Assembly (NCBI RefSeq): GCF_040807025.1
Contig: NC_090967.1
Coordinates: forward strand, 6,812,001 to 6,876,000
Length of the DNA stretch: 64,000 nt
DNA from: Struthio camelus
Lineage: Eukaryota > Chordata > Aves > Struthioniformes > Struthionidae
Direction: 5' to 3'
A program made the position numbers and the translations under genes. Below are positions 29,628 to 39,485 of the stretch, one piece after another. How positions within the stretch are numbered: the stretch's first letter is position 1; every line of letters begins with the position of its first letter. The notes beneath the pieces were generated by a model that was not told the DNA's origin, ran no database searches, and saw only the letters and a program-made list of their open reading frames with translations.

Positions 29628-30756
29628 CGCACCCTGGCTCTGCGGCTGGTGCAGCCCGCGGGCCGGCCCTGCGGGGACCGGGTGCTGTAACCCCTTCGGC
29701 ACCGGCCACTGCCCGGCAGCAGGGTGATGCTGAGGCACCGAAGCCCAGGGTGCCTGTTGGGTGCTGGGGAGGGGGGGCACAGCTCAGGGAAGCACCCAGC
29801 TGGCGGGGACGGAGGGGACCAGGCTGGGCCACGGGGCTGGCGCAGGCAGAGCGCGCATGGCCGGAGCTTCGCTCCCACCCTGGGGTGCTGCAGGGCTTTG
29901 GGGGGGAGGGGGGCAGCTCCAGCGCCCTCCATCTGCCCTATTTCCCAGCTGTATCCTGAACCCCCCTGAGCCCCCCCAGGCTGGTCCTGCTGTTGCTGCC
30001 CCCTCCCACGGGGCCCAGCCTCCCCCAGGGTGCCGGGACCCCGCTGCTGCTGGGGGGGCTGCACCCCATCCCCGGCCCCCGCCTGCAGCTGGGCCGGCCC
30101 GGGGGCTGGCGGGCGGCCAGACGGGGGGGGGGCTCGCAGCAGCTGCCGCCCCGGCCCCCCCGGCTGCCCGCCGGCCCTTAACTCCGTGCTCGCCGCGCCG
30201 GGCCGCGGTGCTCGGCGCTGCACGGCCGCAGCGGGGAGCCCCGGCGGGGCCGGGGGGGGGGGGAGGCGCGGCCCCGCGATCCAGCTGCCCCCGGGCCGCA
30301 GCCGTTTGCACCGAGAGCTGCCGAGCCGCGGGGCAAATCGCTGGCGAGCAATGTGCGCCGGACGCCTGGGTCCCCTCCCCGGCGCGGCGGCTGCTGACGA
30401 TACCCCCCGCCTCGGGCGGCCCCGGGCCGGCCCCCGCCGCCCCGGGGGGGGGTCTCCGCGGGGACGGGGCCGGGGGGCGGCTCGTCCCCTGGAGCCCCCC
30501 GCCGGGCGCGGCGGCAGCGGCGGCCGCGGGCCCCGAAGGGTTAAGCGGGAGCGCGGGGAGGGCTGGGCGCACCTTTGGGGCTGGGTATGAATAACGCGGC
30601 GGGGAGGGACGGGAGGCGAGCGGAGAGGGGAGCCCCGGCCGCCCGGGGAGCTGCGCACCGCGATGCCCGGCCGCCCGGGACCCCCCGCCGCTGCCCGCCC
30701 CCCCGGGCCGCTCTGAGCGCGCCGGGCCGGGCCCCCCGGACGGCGAGGGGGTCGGC
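29628..30756. promoter_or_regulatory. Head-to-head CpG-island promoter region of PLK5 (-) and ADAMTSL5 (+)
   Basis: About 1.1 kb of extremely GC-rich DNA between the two start codons. G-runs and C-runs abound and no coding exon can be supported, although several long ORFs on both strands arise from the composition. A TATA box was not recognised. The shared promoter arrangement is inferred from the divergent gene starts and matches the human order. Confidence 0.6.
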
Positions 30757-33700
30757 ATGGCCGGGCAGGCGGCCCGCGGGCGCCTCGGCGGAGCCCACCG
30801 CGCCGGGTAAGCCCCCCCCCCCAACCTTGGCCCTGAAGGCCGCCTCCCCCCCCCCCCGCGGAAGCCCCCTCTTGGGCACACGGGGAAACTGAGGCACGCC
30901 GCGCCCCGAGGCAGCGGGCAGGGCCGGGGCGCCGGCTCCTCCCGCAGCGGGCGATTTGCGCCCATAAACCAGCATCATCCCCCCCCCCCCCCCAAAAATC
31001 CCCATCCCGGGCCCCGCGGGACCCAGGCGTCCGGCTGCGCCGCCCCCGCGGGAGCCGCTCGGCGCCAGCAAACCGGCTGGGCCGGGGCTTTCCCAGCCGG
31101 GGCGGCCGCCTGGCGCGGCGCCCTCGGGGCTCGGCGGCCCCGGGGCTTTGGCCGTCGGGGGGGGGGGAGCTGGGCCGGGGGGGCCGCAGCATCCCGGCCC
31201 GGCTGCGGCCCCCGGCCCGGCTCCCTCCCTCGCCCGGGCGGCTCAGCCCTCCGCGCTCCCGCAGGCGCCCGACGCCGTGGCGAGCCCTGCTGCTGGCCTG
31301 GCTGAGCCTGGGCATCGGCCGGGCGCAGGTGAGCGCAGCCGGGGCGCCGCGGGCCGCTCGGCCCCCCGGGGCCGCCCGCCGCCCCCGCGCCTGACCGTCG
31401 CCTCCCTCCAAGTAGGGGCCAACCTCGGGGAGGCCGGCCGGCGGCGCCTGGGGACCTTGGGGACCCTGGAGCGCCTGCTCGAGCACCTGCGGGGACGGCG
31501 TCGCCCTCCGCACCCGGCGCTGCCCGCGGTGAGTGGGGTCCCGGCGAGCGGCGGCGCGGACGCCGCTTCGTCCGGCTCCGGGCGTGGAGTCCGGCTCCTT
31601 CGCGCCGCGTCCCCCCCCCTGCGCCCCTGGCAGAGCCGCCCCGGTCGGGCGGCTGCAGCCCTCGCTGGCGGTTTGGGCCTTTGCTCAGCCGTAGCCGTGG
31701 GGCGCGGAGCGGCGCGACGCAACCTCGTAGTAGACAGCAGTGAAGCCACACCGCCACGGCTGGCGGGCACTGCGCGCCCGCTCCCGGCCTGGCCGCTCTC
31801 CCGAGGGGAGCGCGAGCCCGGGAAGCCGGGGGGCCCGGCCGCGCTGACGCTGTCGCCGCAGGGCCGCCGGCGAGGAGCGGTGCGAGGGGGAGCCGCGGCA
31901 GTACCGCGTGTGCCAGCTGCAGGTGAGCGTGCGGGGGCCGCGGCGTGGGCATCGCCACCCCGGCCCCGTGCCGCCGGCGGGGTCCCCGCGGCCGGCCGCC
32001 CCCAGCCTCCGCCGTCCCGCAGGGCTGCCCCAGCGGCTCGGTGCCCTTCCGCGCCATGCAGTGCTCCCTCTACGACGCCAAACCCGTGCTGGGCACCCCG
32101 GCCAGGTACCGCTGGGTGCCTTTCCACGGAGGTGAGTGCCCGGGCTGCGGGCACGGCCGGGCTCCCCGGGGCGCCTCGTCCCGGCGGCCGCCCCTGACCG
32201 GCGTCGTCTTCTTCCCGCCCGGCTCCGGCAGCGCCCAACGCCTGCGACCTCAATTGCCTGGCCGTGGGGCACAACTTCTACTACACCTTCGGACGGGTGC
32301 TGGACGGCACCCGCTGCAGCCCCGGCTCCCCGGACCTCTGCGTCGGCGGGCGCTGCCTGGTGGGTCCGCGCGGGGCCCCCGACCCCCTCGCCGGCCCCCT
32401 CGCCGCCTCCCTGCCCTGACGCCGGCCTCTCCGGTCCCCGCCAGAGCGCCGGCTGCGACGGGATCCTGGGCTCGGGCGCCCGGCCCAACGCCTGCGGCCA
32501 GTGCGACGGCGGCCACGACGCGTGCCTCTTCGTGCACCGGGTCTTCCAGGGCGCGCACCCCTCCTCCGGTGAATGAACCACTGCCCCGGCCCCCTCCATG
32601 GGTGAATGCTTTGGCTCTTGGCTCCCCTGTCCCCTCGCTGTGTGGCCCTGTCCCCAAACCCCCCCCCAGCCCTGCTGTGGCTCCCCATCACCCCATCTCC
32701 CTGCTGCCACCCCGCGGCATCGTCCCCGCTCCCTTCCTGTCCCCAACACGGGGGGTCAGCGGGCACCAAGGAGGTCATTTTGCCACCCCCTCGCTCGCCC
32801 GCGCCTGGGCAGCCCCGGCTCCCCCGTCCCCGGGCCGCGCTGTCCCCTCGGGGCCGTGCCCTCAGCTGTGCCCACGCTCGGCCCTGACTCGGCCCCGTCT
32901 GCCAGGTTATTTTGGCTACAGGAACGTGACCAAGATCCCGGCTGGGGCCACCAACATCAAGGTGACGGACAAGAGCCGCAACTACCTAGGTAGGAGATGC
33001 CCTGCGCCGGCGGTGGCCCCGGCCGTGCCGTTGCCGTGCCAAGCGGGGCCGCGGCGGTTCCTCGCTCGGACGCTTTGTTTGGAGCGTCGCGAGGTCGATG
33101 AACTCGGCGGAGCTCGGGGCACGTTTCCAGAGGCCGCGGACGTGGGTTTCGGCAAGGGCTGAGCTGGAGCGCGGCCCCTGCGGAGGGGCCAGGCCGGCCG
33201 CCCCGGGACCAGGAGCCCGAGAGCCCACAGCCCCGGCCGCCCTCCCCGCGCGGCCCCGGCCCCGTCCTCCTGCTGCGCCCGGGGACGCGGGGAGTTTTGC
33301 ACATCAGGGTTTGGCTCTGGCTTGGGAGCGAAGCCAAGTCTTACAAGAAAGCAGATTTCTCCCGGGCCACAAACGCTGCTTTCCCAGCCAGCGCTGCCCT
33401 TCCTGCTGCAGCGGGGGGGAGGCCTCCAGCGGGGGCCCAGGCGTCCTGGCTGCCAACCCCCCCCCCGCAGCTCAGCCCAGCCCGGCACAGGGGTCCCCCG
33501 ACACGCTCCCTCCCCGCAGCTCTGATGACCAGCGACCAGCGCTACGTGGTCAACGGGGACTGGTCCATCGCCTGGCCCGGGGCGTACGAGGCGGCCGGCA
33601 CCCGGGTGCTCTACGCCCGCGCCGCCGACGGCGCCGAGAGCCTGGAGGCAGCGGGGCCCACGGCCGAGGATCTCTACGTGATGGTGAGCGCCGGGGGGCC

Positions 33701-34723
33701 GCCATCCCCTGCGGACCCCGCTCCATCCCCTTAACTCTGCCCCTGCCCACCCAGGTGCTGCTGCAGGAGCCCAACCCCGGCATCGAGTACGAGTTCTGGC
33801 TGCCCCGGGAGCACGGCGACACCAGCCCCCTGCGCCAGCCCCAGCCCCGGGGGGCCGGCAGCCCCCTGCCCGCCGAGCCCCTGGCCACCCCGGCCCCTGC
33901 GCTGCCCTGGGGCTCCGCCGCGGAGACACCACGGAGAAACCCCGCCGGCCGGAGCGGGACCATCGCAGGTGCTGCTCCCCCGCGAGGCGCCCGGGGGGGG
34001 ACCCAGACCCTGCGCCCTCCTTGGGGAGAGGGGCTTGTGGGCTGATGGCCGGGGCGGGTAGAAATGAGGTGGGAGCTGCCCCCGCGGACCCTCTGCAGGA
34101 CCCCTGCAGCCTGGTGTGCCCCCACCGCCCTCGCGGGGTGCGGGACCCCCGCGTCGCCCCCCGCCGCAGCAAGGAAGGGGACTTTGGGGATGTTCTGGGG
34201 GTGCCGTGTCCCCGCCGCCCTCCCCGCTAACCTGCCGCAGCTTTGCCACCGCAGAGCGATGCGGGAGGTGCCGGACGCCCAAGGGACGGTCCCAGCGCAT
34301 CCGCCACTTCTGCCGGAGCGACTTCGGTAAGCGCCGCGGGAGGAGCACGGGGCCGGGGCCCGGCACCCCTGGGGGCGGCCCCCCGGCTCAGGCCGTCCCG
34401 GCGCTCGCCCCGCAGTCTTCCAGGCCCGGATCCTGGCCATGCACCTGGTGGGGCAGGAGACGCGCTACGAGGTGCAGGTGAAAACGCCGTACCGGCACCG
34501 TTTCCCGCTGGTGTCCCGCGAGTACGTCTGGGTGTCCAACACGTGCGGCTGCCCCCGGCTCCTGCCGGGCCGCGAGTACCTGCTCATGGCCCGCCGGCAC
34601 GTCAACCACGAGCACACGCTCAACCGCATCCTGCTGCAGGACGACAGCTACGCCCGGCCCTGGTCGCCCCGCGAGGACCGGCTGGTGCGGGAGGCGGCCC
34701 GCCGCTGCGCCCGGCCGCCCTGA
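30757..34723 (+). CDS. ADAMTSL5: ADAMTS-like protein 5, secreted matrix glycoprotein, 496 aa
   Basis: Twelve exons: 30757-30806, 31265-31328, 31416-31528, 31862-31922, 32023-32131, 32232-32359, 32445-32568, 32906-32989, 33520-33683, 33755-33968, 34255-34326 and 34416-34723. They sum to 1491 nt with all phases consistent. A signal peptide ([18 protein letters not shown]) precedes one thrombospondin type 1 repeat ([18 protein letters not shown]). Next come the ADAMTS Cys-rich module ([22 protein letters not shown], split between residues), a spacer ([20 protein letters not shown]) and a C-terminal netrin-like module with paired cysteines ([24 protein letters not shown]). There is no protease domain, as in the family. 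Human ADAMTSL5 binds fibrillin microfibrils and heparin; that role is assumed here. The TSP1 exon is easily missed because a longer shadow frame overlaps it. Confidence 0.95.
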
Positions 34724-34821
34724 GCGGCCCCGCGCCACCCTCCGCCCCGCGCTGGGCATCTCGCCGCCCTCGGGCCGGATCTGGCAGGGGTGGGGGGGCG
34801 GTAATTTATTTTTTTGCAGAA

Positions 34822-34827
34822 AATAAA
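34822..34827 (+). terminator. ADAMTSL5 poly(A) signal
   Basis: AATAAA 99 bp after the stop codon, preceded by a T-rich tract. The implied 3' UTR is very short (about 120 nt). Confidence 0.8.
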
Positions 34828-34849
34828 CTTATATCACCTACTTTGTCTC

Positions 34850-35434
34850 GTGTCCCTTCCCCGTTGGCACCGGCCCTGGGTGTCCCTCATCCCTCCCCGG
34901 CGTGTCCCTGTGCTGAGCACCCAGCCGTGGCGCGGGGCTGCAGCTCGCAGCACCGGCCGCTGCGTGGAAGCCGGCCAGGCTCAGCCTCCCGAGGTCGGGA
35001 CCTGCCGCTTATCTCTCTTCCGGGGGAGGCGAGCGGGTCCTTCCCCGTGCCGGAGCCCCCTCGCCCGTAACCCAACCCAGGGGCTGGCACGGCGCAGCGG
35101 GGCCCGTGCAGGGACGGGACGTGCCCCAGGCCGCTGTGGTGGGACCGCTGCCCCGTTGCATGACCCCACATGCAGCAGGACGGCCGGGAGCTGGCACCCG
35201 CGAAGGAGCCCAGCATCCTTTGGAAACGCCAGGCGGGGGACGGCATCGGGAACCGGAGGGGCTGTCGGCATCCCGAGCCCCCGAGGGCAGCCTGCTGGGG
35301 CCGGGGTGGCTGCACGGGGGCCCCGGATGCCCCAAATCGCGGCTGCCAGCCCTGCTGGGTCTGAGCCTAATGGGTAATTAATCACCACGAGTCAGAGATG
35401 AGCCCCGGAGGGAGGAGGAGAGCTGGGGCTCCTG
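34850..35434. other. Intergenic, nothing recognised
   Basis: GC-rich sequence between the ADAMTSL5 3' end and the CR1 fragment. ORFs on both strands show no family motif and no conserved-looking splice structure. Confidence 0.6.
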
Positions 35435-35565
35435 CCGAATATCTCCATCCTTGGAGATGTTCCCAAGCCGCCTGGACACAGTCCTGGGCGACGTGCTCCA
35501 GGTGACCCTGCTTGAGCAGGAGGGTTGGATGAGATGCTCTCCGGAGGTCCATCCAACTCCCAGCT
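35435..35565 (+). repeat. CR1 LINE 3'-end fragment
   Basis: Contains the characteristic CR1 tail in order: CTTGGAGATGTTCCCAAGCC, CTGGACACAGTCCTGGGCGA, GGTGACCCTGCTTGAGCAGG, GGGTTGGATGAGATGCTCTC and GGAGGTCCATCCAACTCCC. It is 5'-truncated, as most CR1 copies are. CR1 of this form is abundant in birds, crocodilians and turtles and is the best lineage clue here. It ends about 85 bp before the TATA box of the next gene. Confidence 0.85.
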
Positions 35566-35649
35566 GGTCCCAGTAAAGGCTGGGCAAAGCCAGGTGTGCC
35601 GGGAGTGAGGGCGGAGGAGCTGATTGGGGCCGGAGAGGTGCTTTTGCCC

Positions 35650-35656
35650 TATAAAA
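35650..35656 (+). promoter_or_regulatory. TATA box of the CTDSPL2-like gene
   Basis: TATAAAA, about 215 bp before the start codon and on the correct strand, implying a start near 35.68 kb. It is the only clear TATA-type promoter seen in the window; the other genes have CpG islands. Confidence 0.6.
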
Positions 35657-35701
35657 GCTCCCCTTCGCCTCCAGGATGGCTGATCTGGGGCTTTGGTGGG
35701 G

Positions 35702-35752
35702 GTTGCCCTGGCCTGGTTGCCCTGGCCTGGTTGCCCTGGCCTGGTTGCCCTG
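35702..35752. repeat. 14-bp tandem repeat
   Basis: About three and a half copies of GTTGCCCTGGCCTG in the presumed 5' UTR of the CTDSPL2-like gene. Confidence 0.8.
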
Positions 35753-35865
35753 CCTTGAGCTGTCCTTGGGGGGTGAGCAACGCAGGACAGCCTGGGGGCT
35801 GGGGCTTGGTGCTAGTTCCCTTGGGCATCTCGTGCTTGGGGTCTGCTGGTCTTGCTGCCCCAGCC

Positions 35866-37945
35866 ATGGCGAGCTTGGGGCAGGTCACCCTGCGGGCCAA
35901 ACGGCATCATAGGGACATGGGGGCCCTGGGGCTCTCGACCACCAAGGCTGGAGCCCGCCAGCGGGTGAAGAGCCGGCAGAGAGAGGGGTGCCGAGGTGAG
36001 GAGGGTCGTGGGGGACATTGACCATTGTGGGGCTGGGACCCCTGGGGATTGCATCACCCTCCTCTCTGCAGAGCCTGCCACCCCCAGGAAGGGCAGCCTG
36101 GCCATGCTGCATCTCAATCCGGAGCGCTGCAGGCCGGCGTCCACCCCTCGGTGCTCGAGGAAAAGGGCTGAGTGCGTGTCCACCCCCGGATGGGTGGCTG
36201 CCCCTGCTCGGGGAAGGGGTGCCCATGTCCCCGTGGACCCTGCAAGCCCCCCATTGCAGCCTTGCTGCTGGCGGATCTACTTCTCAGGGCTCCCTGCAGA
36301 TGAGCAGCAGGACACCGCTGTCCCCAGCCTGTGAGTATGTGGGGAGGGGCGGGTGGCTGTGGCCCCCCCAGCCCCCTGCACCACTGATCCTCTGCCTCCC
36401 CTGCCAGGCTGGCCCCTGCCGCCCTGTCCCCTGCACTTGGCCGGCAGGGCCCCATGAAGACCCGCAGCACGCCGGAGCCCACGCTTGTCCTGGAGCTGGT
36501 GAGCTGGGGGGGGACACGGGGGATGCTGGGGCCCCCGGGGCCAGCTCTGACTCTGCTGTCTCCCCTGCAGGAGGGGACCCTGGTCTGCTCCTCCATGCTG
36601 GCCGGCTGGCTGCGGGACGCTGCGGCCACCTTCACCACGGCCTTCCAGGGAGATGCCTATGAGGTGGGTCATCCATGGGGGTTTGCTTCTGGGGTCGGGA
36701 TAGCGGGGTGTGGGGACGATGGGGTGGGCATGGAGAGCTGGTGCTGCATTTTTGGGGCTGCTGGCTGGCAATGAGGAGCCCTGTGGTCTCTGCCTGTGTC
36801 CTCCCATCCAGCTGGAGGGGAAGGAGGACCCAGGTGTTGGGACCTGGGGTGCCGGTGGCCCATCTGGGGCTTCCTGAAGATGCTGCTCCCTTCCAGGTTC
36901 ACCTGAAGCTGCGTCCCCATGTGCAGCAGTTCCTGGAGAGCCTTTCCAAGACCTATGAGGTACCCAGAGCCCCCAAACCCTGATTTCCCCCGGGCTCTGC
37001 ATAGAGCCAGGGAGGGTATTGCTGTGTTGGGGTGGGGAGGGCTCAGGGGAGCCTGTGCAGGGACCGGTGGTGTGGGAGCCCCCAGTCAGGGCAGTAAATC
37101 CTCCATCCTGCAAACCGTGGCCTCTGGGTGCTGGGGTCGGTCCCAGCTCCGGCCTGAAGTGATGCTGCGGGGCTGGGTCCCACTTTCCCACCAGCGGAGA
37201 GGACACTTCGTCTGCTCTCCCCCCAGATCTTCGTCTTCACGACCGCGAAGCAGGACTACGCGGAGAAGGTCCTGGATGTGCTGGACCCCAAGAGGAAGGT
37301 GATCAGGTGATGGCCTTGCAGACCCCCTCCCCGAGAACCTGCCTCGTGGCGGGGACTGGTCCCCACGGCCTCTATCTCCCCTCCCAGGCACTGCCTCTCC
37401 CAGAGGGACTGCCTCTGTGCGGGGGGCTGCTACTGGAAGGACCTGTCCCTCCTGAGCCGGGACCTGGCCAAGACGGTGGCTCTTGACCACACCATCCAGG
37501 GCTTTCCCTCCCAGGTACTGGCATCGCTGGCCTTAGTGTCGGGGGAGCCCGGAGTGACCCTGGGGAGTGTTTTGGGGGAGGCCTGACCCCACTGCACTGG
37601 CCCTGGGAGCATCGTGGCCGCAATGGCTCCTCCGTGGCCAGCGCTCGCTCTCTCTCCCCAGGCTGCCAACTGGATCCCGGTGCCGAGGTGGGGGGGGGAC
37701 CCCCAGGACGAGGAGCTGCTGCGCCTCATCCCGCTGCTGGGACAGCTCTGCCAGGCGGTGAGGACCCTGCAGCTGGGGGTGGGAACGAGCTCCCCCTGTG
37801 CGGAGCTGAGCTCGGACCGCTCCCACCGCAGCCCTGCGCCAGGGCAGCGGCCACCTCCATCCCTCGCTCTCTCCCCGCGCAGGGCGACGTGCGTGCCGAG
37901 ATCCGGCGGCGGTTCCCGCTCTGCAAGCTGCTAGCCGAGGACTAG
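35866..37945 (+). CDS. CTDSPL2-like HAD/FCP1-family protein with altered active site, 333 aa
   Basis: Nine exons: 35866-35995, 36072-36330, 36408-36498, 36571-36663, 36897-36959, 37227-37306, 37388-37514, 37662-37757 and 37883-37945, total 1002 nt in consistent phase. From residue about 150 it aligns by eye with CTDSPL2: KTRSTPE, then a short beta strand, KLRPHVQQFLESLSKTYE, IFVFTTAKQDYAEKVLDVLD, a cysteine pair, LSRDLAKTVALDH, and the end RAEIRRRFPLCKLLAED. The catalytic motif, DLDETLV in active CTD phosphatases, reads ELEGTLV across the exon 3/4 junction, so both aspartates are Glu. The motif around IIIDNSP is VALDHTI. The motif II Thr and the Lys after it remain. It is therefore predicted to be a pseudophosphatase or much altered enzyme. 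The N-terminal third is basic and unfamiliar. I know no counterpart between ADAMTSL5 and REEP6/PCSK4 in human. A TATA promoter suggests restricted expression. Confidence 0.88.
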
Positions 37946-39337
37946 GCCAGCCCGCGTGGGAGGGCAGCGAGCGTTTCCCAGAGAAAACCCCTCCTGGCCG
38001 GCAAGCGGGGAGCGCCTGGCTCCCAGCCTGGCTCGGAGGGGTCAGCGGGGCTCGTGCTGCTGTGGGGGAAACCTTACTCCAGCACATCCAGCTCTCCCAA
38101 ATTCCCCGTCCCTGGGTGGAATAGGCATTTGCTGCCTTTTAATCTGGTTCTAGTCAAAGATCTGGTCTCTGTGGCTGTGGCACGAATCTCAGCATTTCCC
38201 TCTAGGGGGATGAGCTGGGCTGCTGATGGGACTGGGGACAGCTTCTTGCTCTCAGCTGCCTTCCCTGGAAAACCCTTTGGATAGGGGTTGCCGTGCTCGA
38301 CTGGCAGCTGCTGGCTCTGTCCTGGCCCTTCTTGCACTGTCTGTGCTCTGTAATGTCCAGCCAAGGGGGTAGTTTGGGTGATTATATGCTTGGACAAAGG
38401 TCTTGCTCTCTCCTTTAATTTTTGAGCATGTCTCAGCTGTGCAAACATGTTGAGCTTGGGGATGGCACAGTTCAGCGGTGGGACAAATCACTCCCACCCT
38501 GGGAAGCCACGTTCCTCCTTCGGCTGCGCTGTGCCTTGGGCTGGTGCTACCCCGAGCAGGCTCAGTGCTGCAGTTTGGAGATGGAGGCCAAGCCTCCTCG
38601 CGGCGGCAGCGGTGCCCCCGGGAGGGCCCCAGCTGGCAGCTCTCCCCGTGCCTGCCCCAGCCCTGCCTGGCGCTGTGCAGCATGCCGGGGCACAGCTGCA
38701 GCTGTGCCTCTGCCAGCCTTCATCCGAGAGCAAGGGCTGAGGGTGTTTGCCTCTGCTCGCCCACGCCAGCTCCCGCTGTGTTGCTGCAGCTGGGGTGAGA
38801 GCAGAGCGGCTGCGGGGTGTAAGAGCCCCTGTCTCGTAGGCACTAAAGCCTGCTGTTAATCGGGAGGCTGGGACCACACTGGGCTTCCTGAGCAGCAGCT
38901 CAAAGTCCTGTTCCCTCTCCCCTGCCAAAAGCTGCGTGAGCTCATGGCTGAGCTAATACTCAAGGAGTTGGATGTGTTTACTTGGGTGCAGCTGTTTGGA
39001 GGGAAGTCACATCTCCTCCTACCCCTGTCCCTCTGTGCCTGAGAAAGGGCACAGGGCTCCTGCTCCGTTCTCAGACGTGCAGCTGAGCCCTTCTGGAAAT
39101 AGCTTGCTTGCAGCAGCGTGCAGGCTCTGCCAGCGCCTGGCCTGGCCTTCCCAGCACCCTTACGCCTCCGGGGTGAGGCAGGGGACAAGCCAGGCAGGGA
39201 GGTAAGCCACCATCCCTGTGCCCCTGCTGACGCAGGGAGCCGGAAATGGGGGGGGGGATCAGCACAGGCGCTGCAGGCGAAGGAAGTGACCCTTCTCTTT
39301 TCAGCAAGAGAGGGCAGCCCAGAATGGCAACAACTAG
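37946..39337. other. Intergenic between two converging genes
   Basis: Holds the 3' UTR of the CTDSPL2-like gene. No AATAAA was found for it nearby, so its end is unknown. No exon is supported. The next signal belongs to PCSK4 on the opposite strand. Confidence 0.6.
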
Positions 39338-39343
39338 TTTATT
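39338..39343 (-). terminator. PCSK4 poly(A) signal
   Basis: TTTATT (AATAAA on the minus strand) about 145 bp past the PCSK4 stop codon, giving a short 3' UTR. Confidence 0.75.
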
Positions 39344-39485
39344 TCAGAGGCCCAGTGAAGCCAGCTCTGTCCCAGGCTGGGGATCCAGCTGCCTGCGTCT
39401 GTGCAGGTTTCTGGAGTGTGCATGCCCATCAGCTGGGGCTGCTGTAACTCTGGCCTTCCAGTCCAAAGCCAGCAGGCACCATCTG

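Noticed and set aside
36098-36180. Splitting the second exon of the CTDSPL2-like gene at a GTGCGT donor near 36172
   Set aside because: Reading straight through keeps frame to 36330 and joins exon 3 in the right phase. The split breaks the frame.
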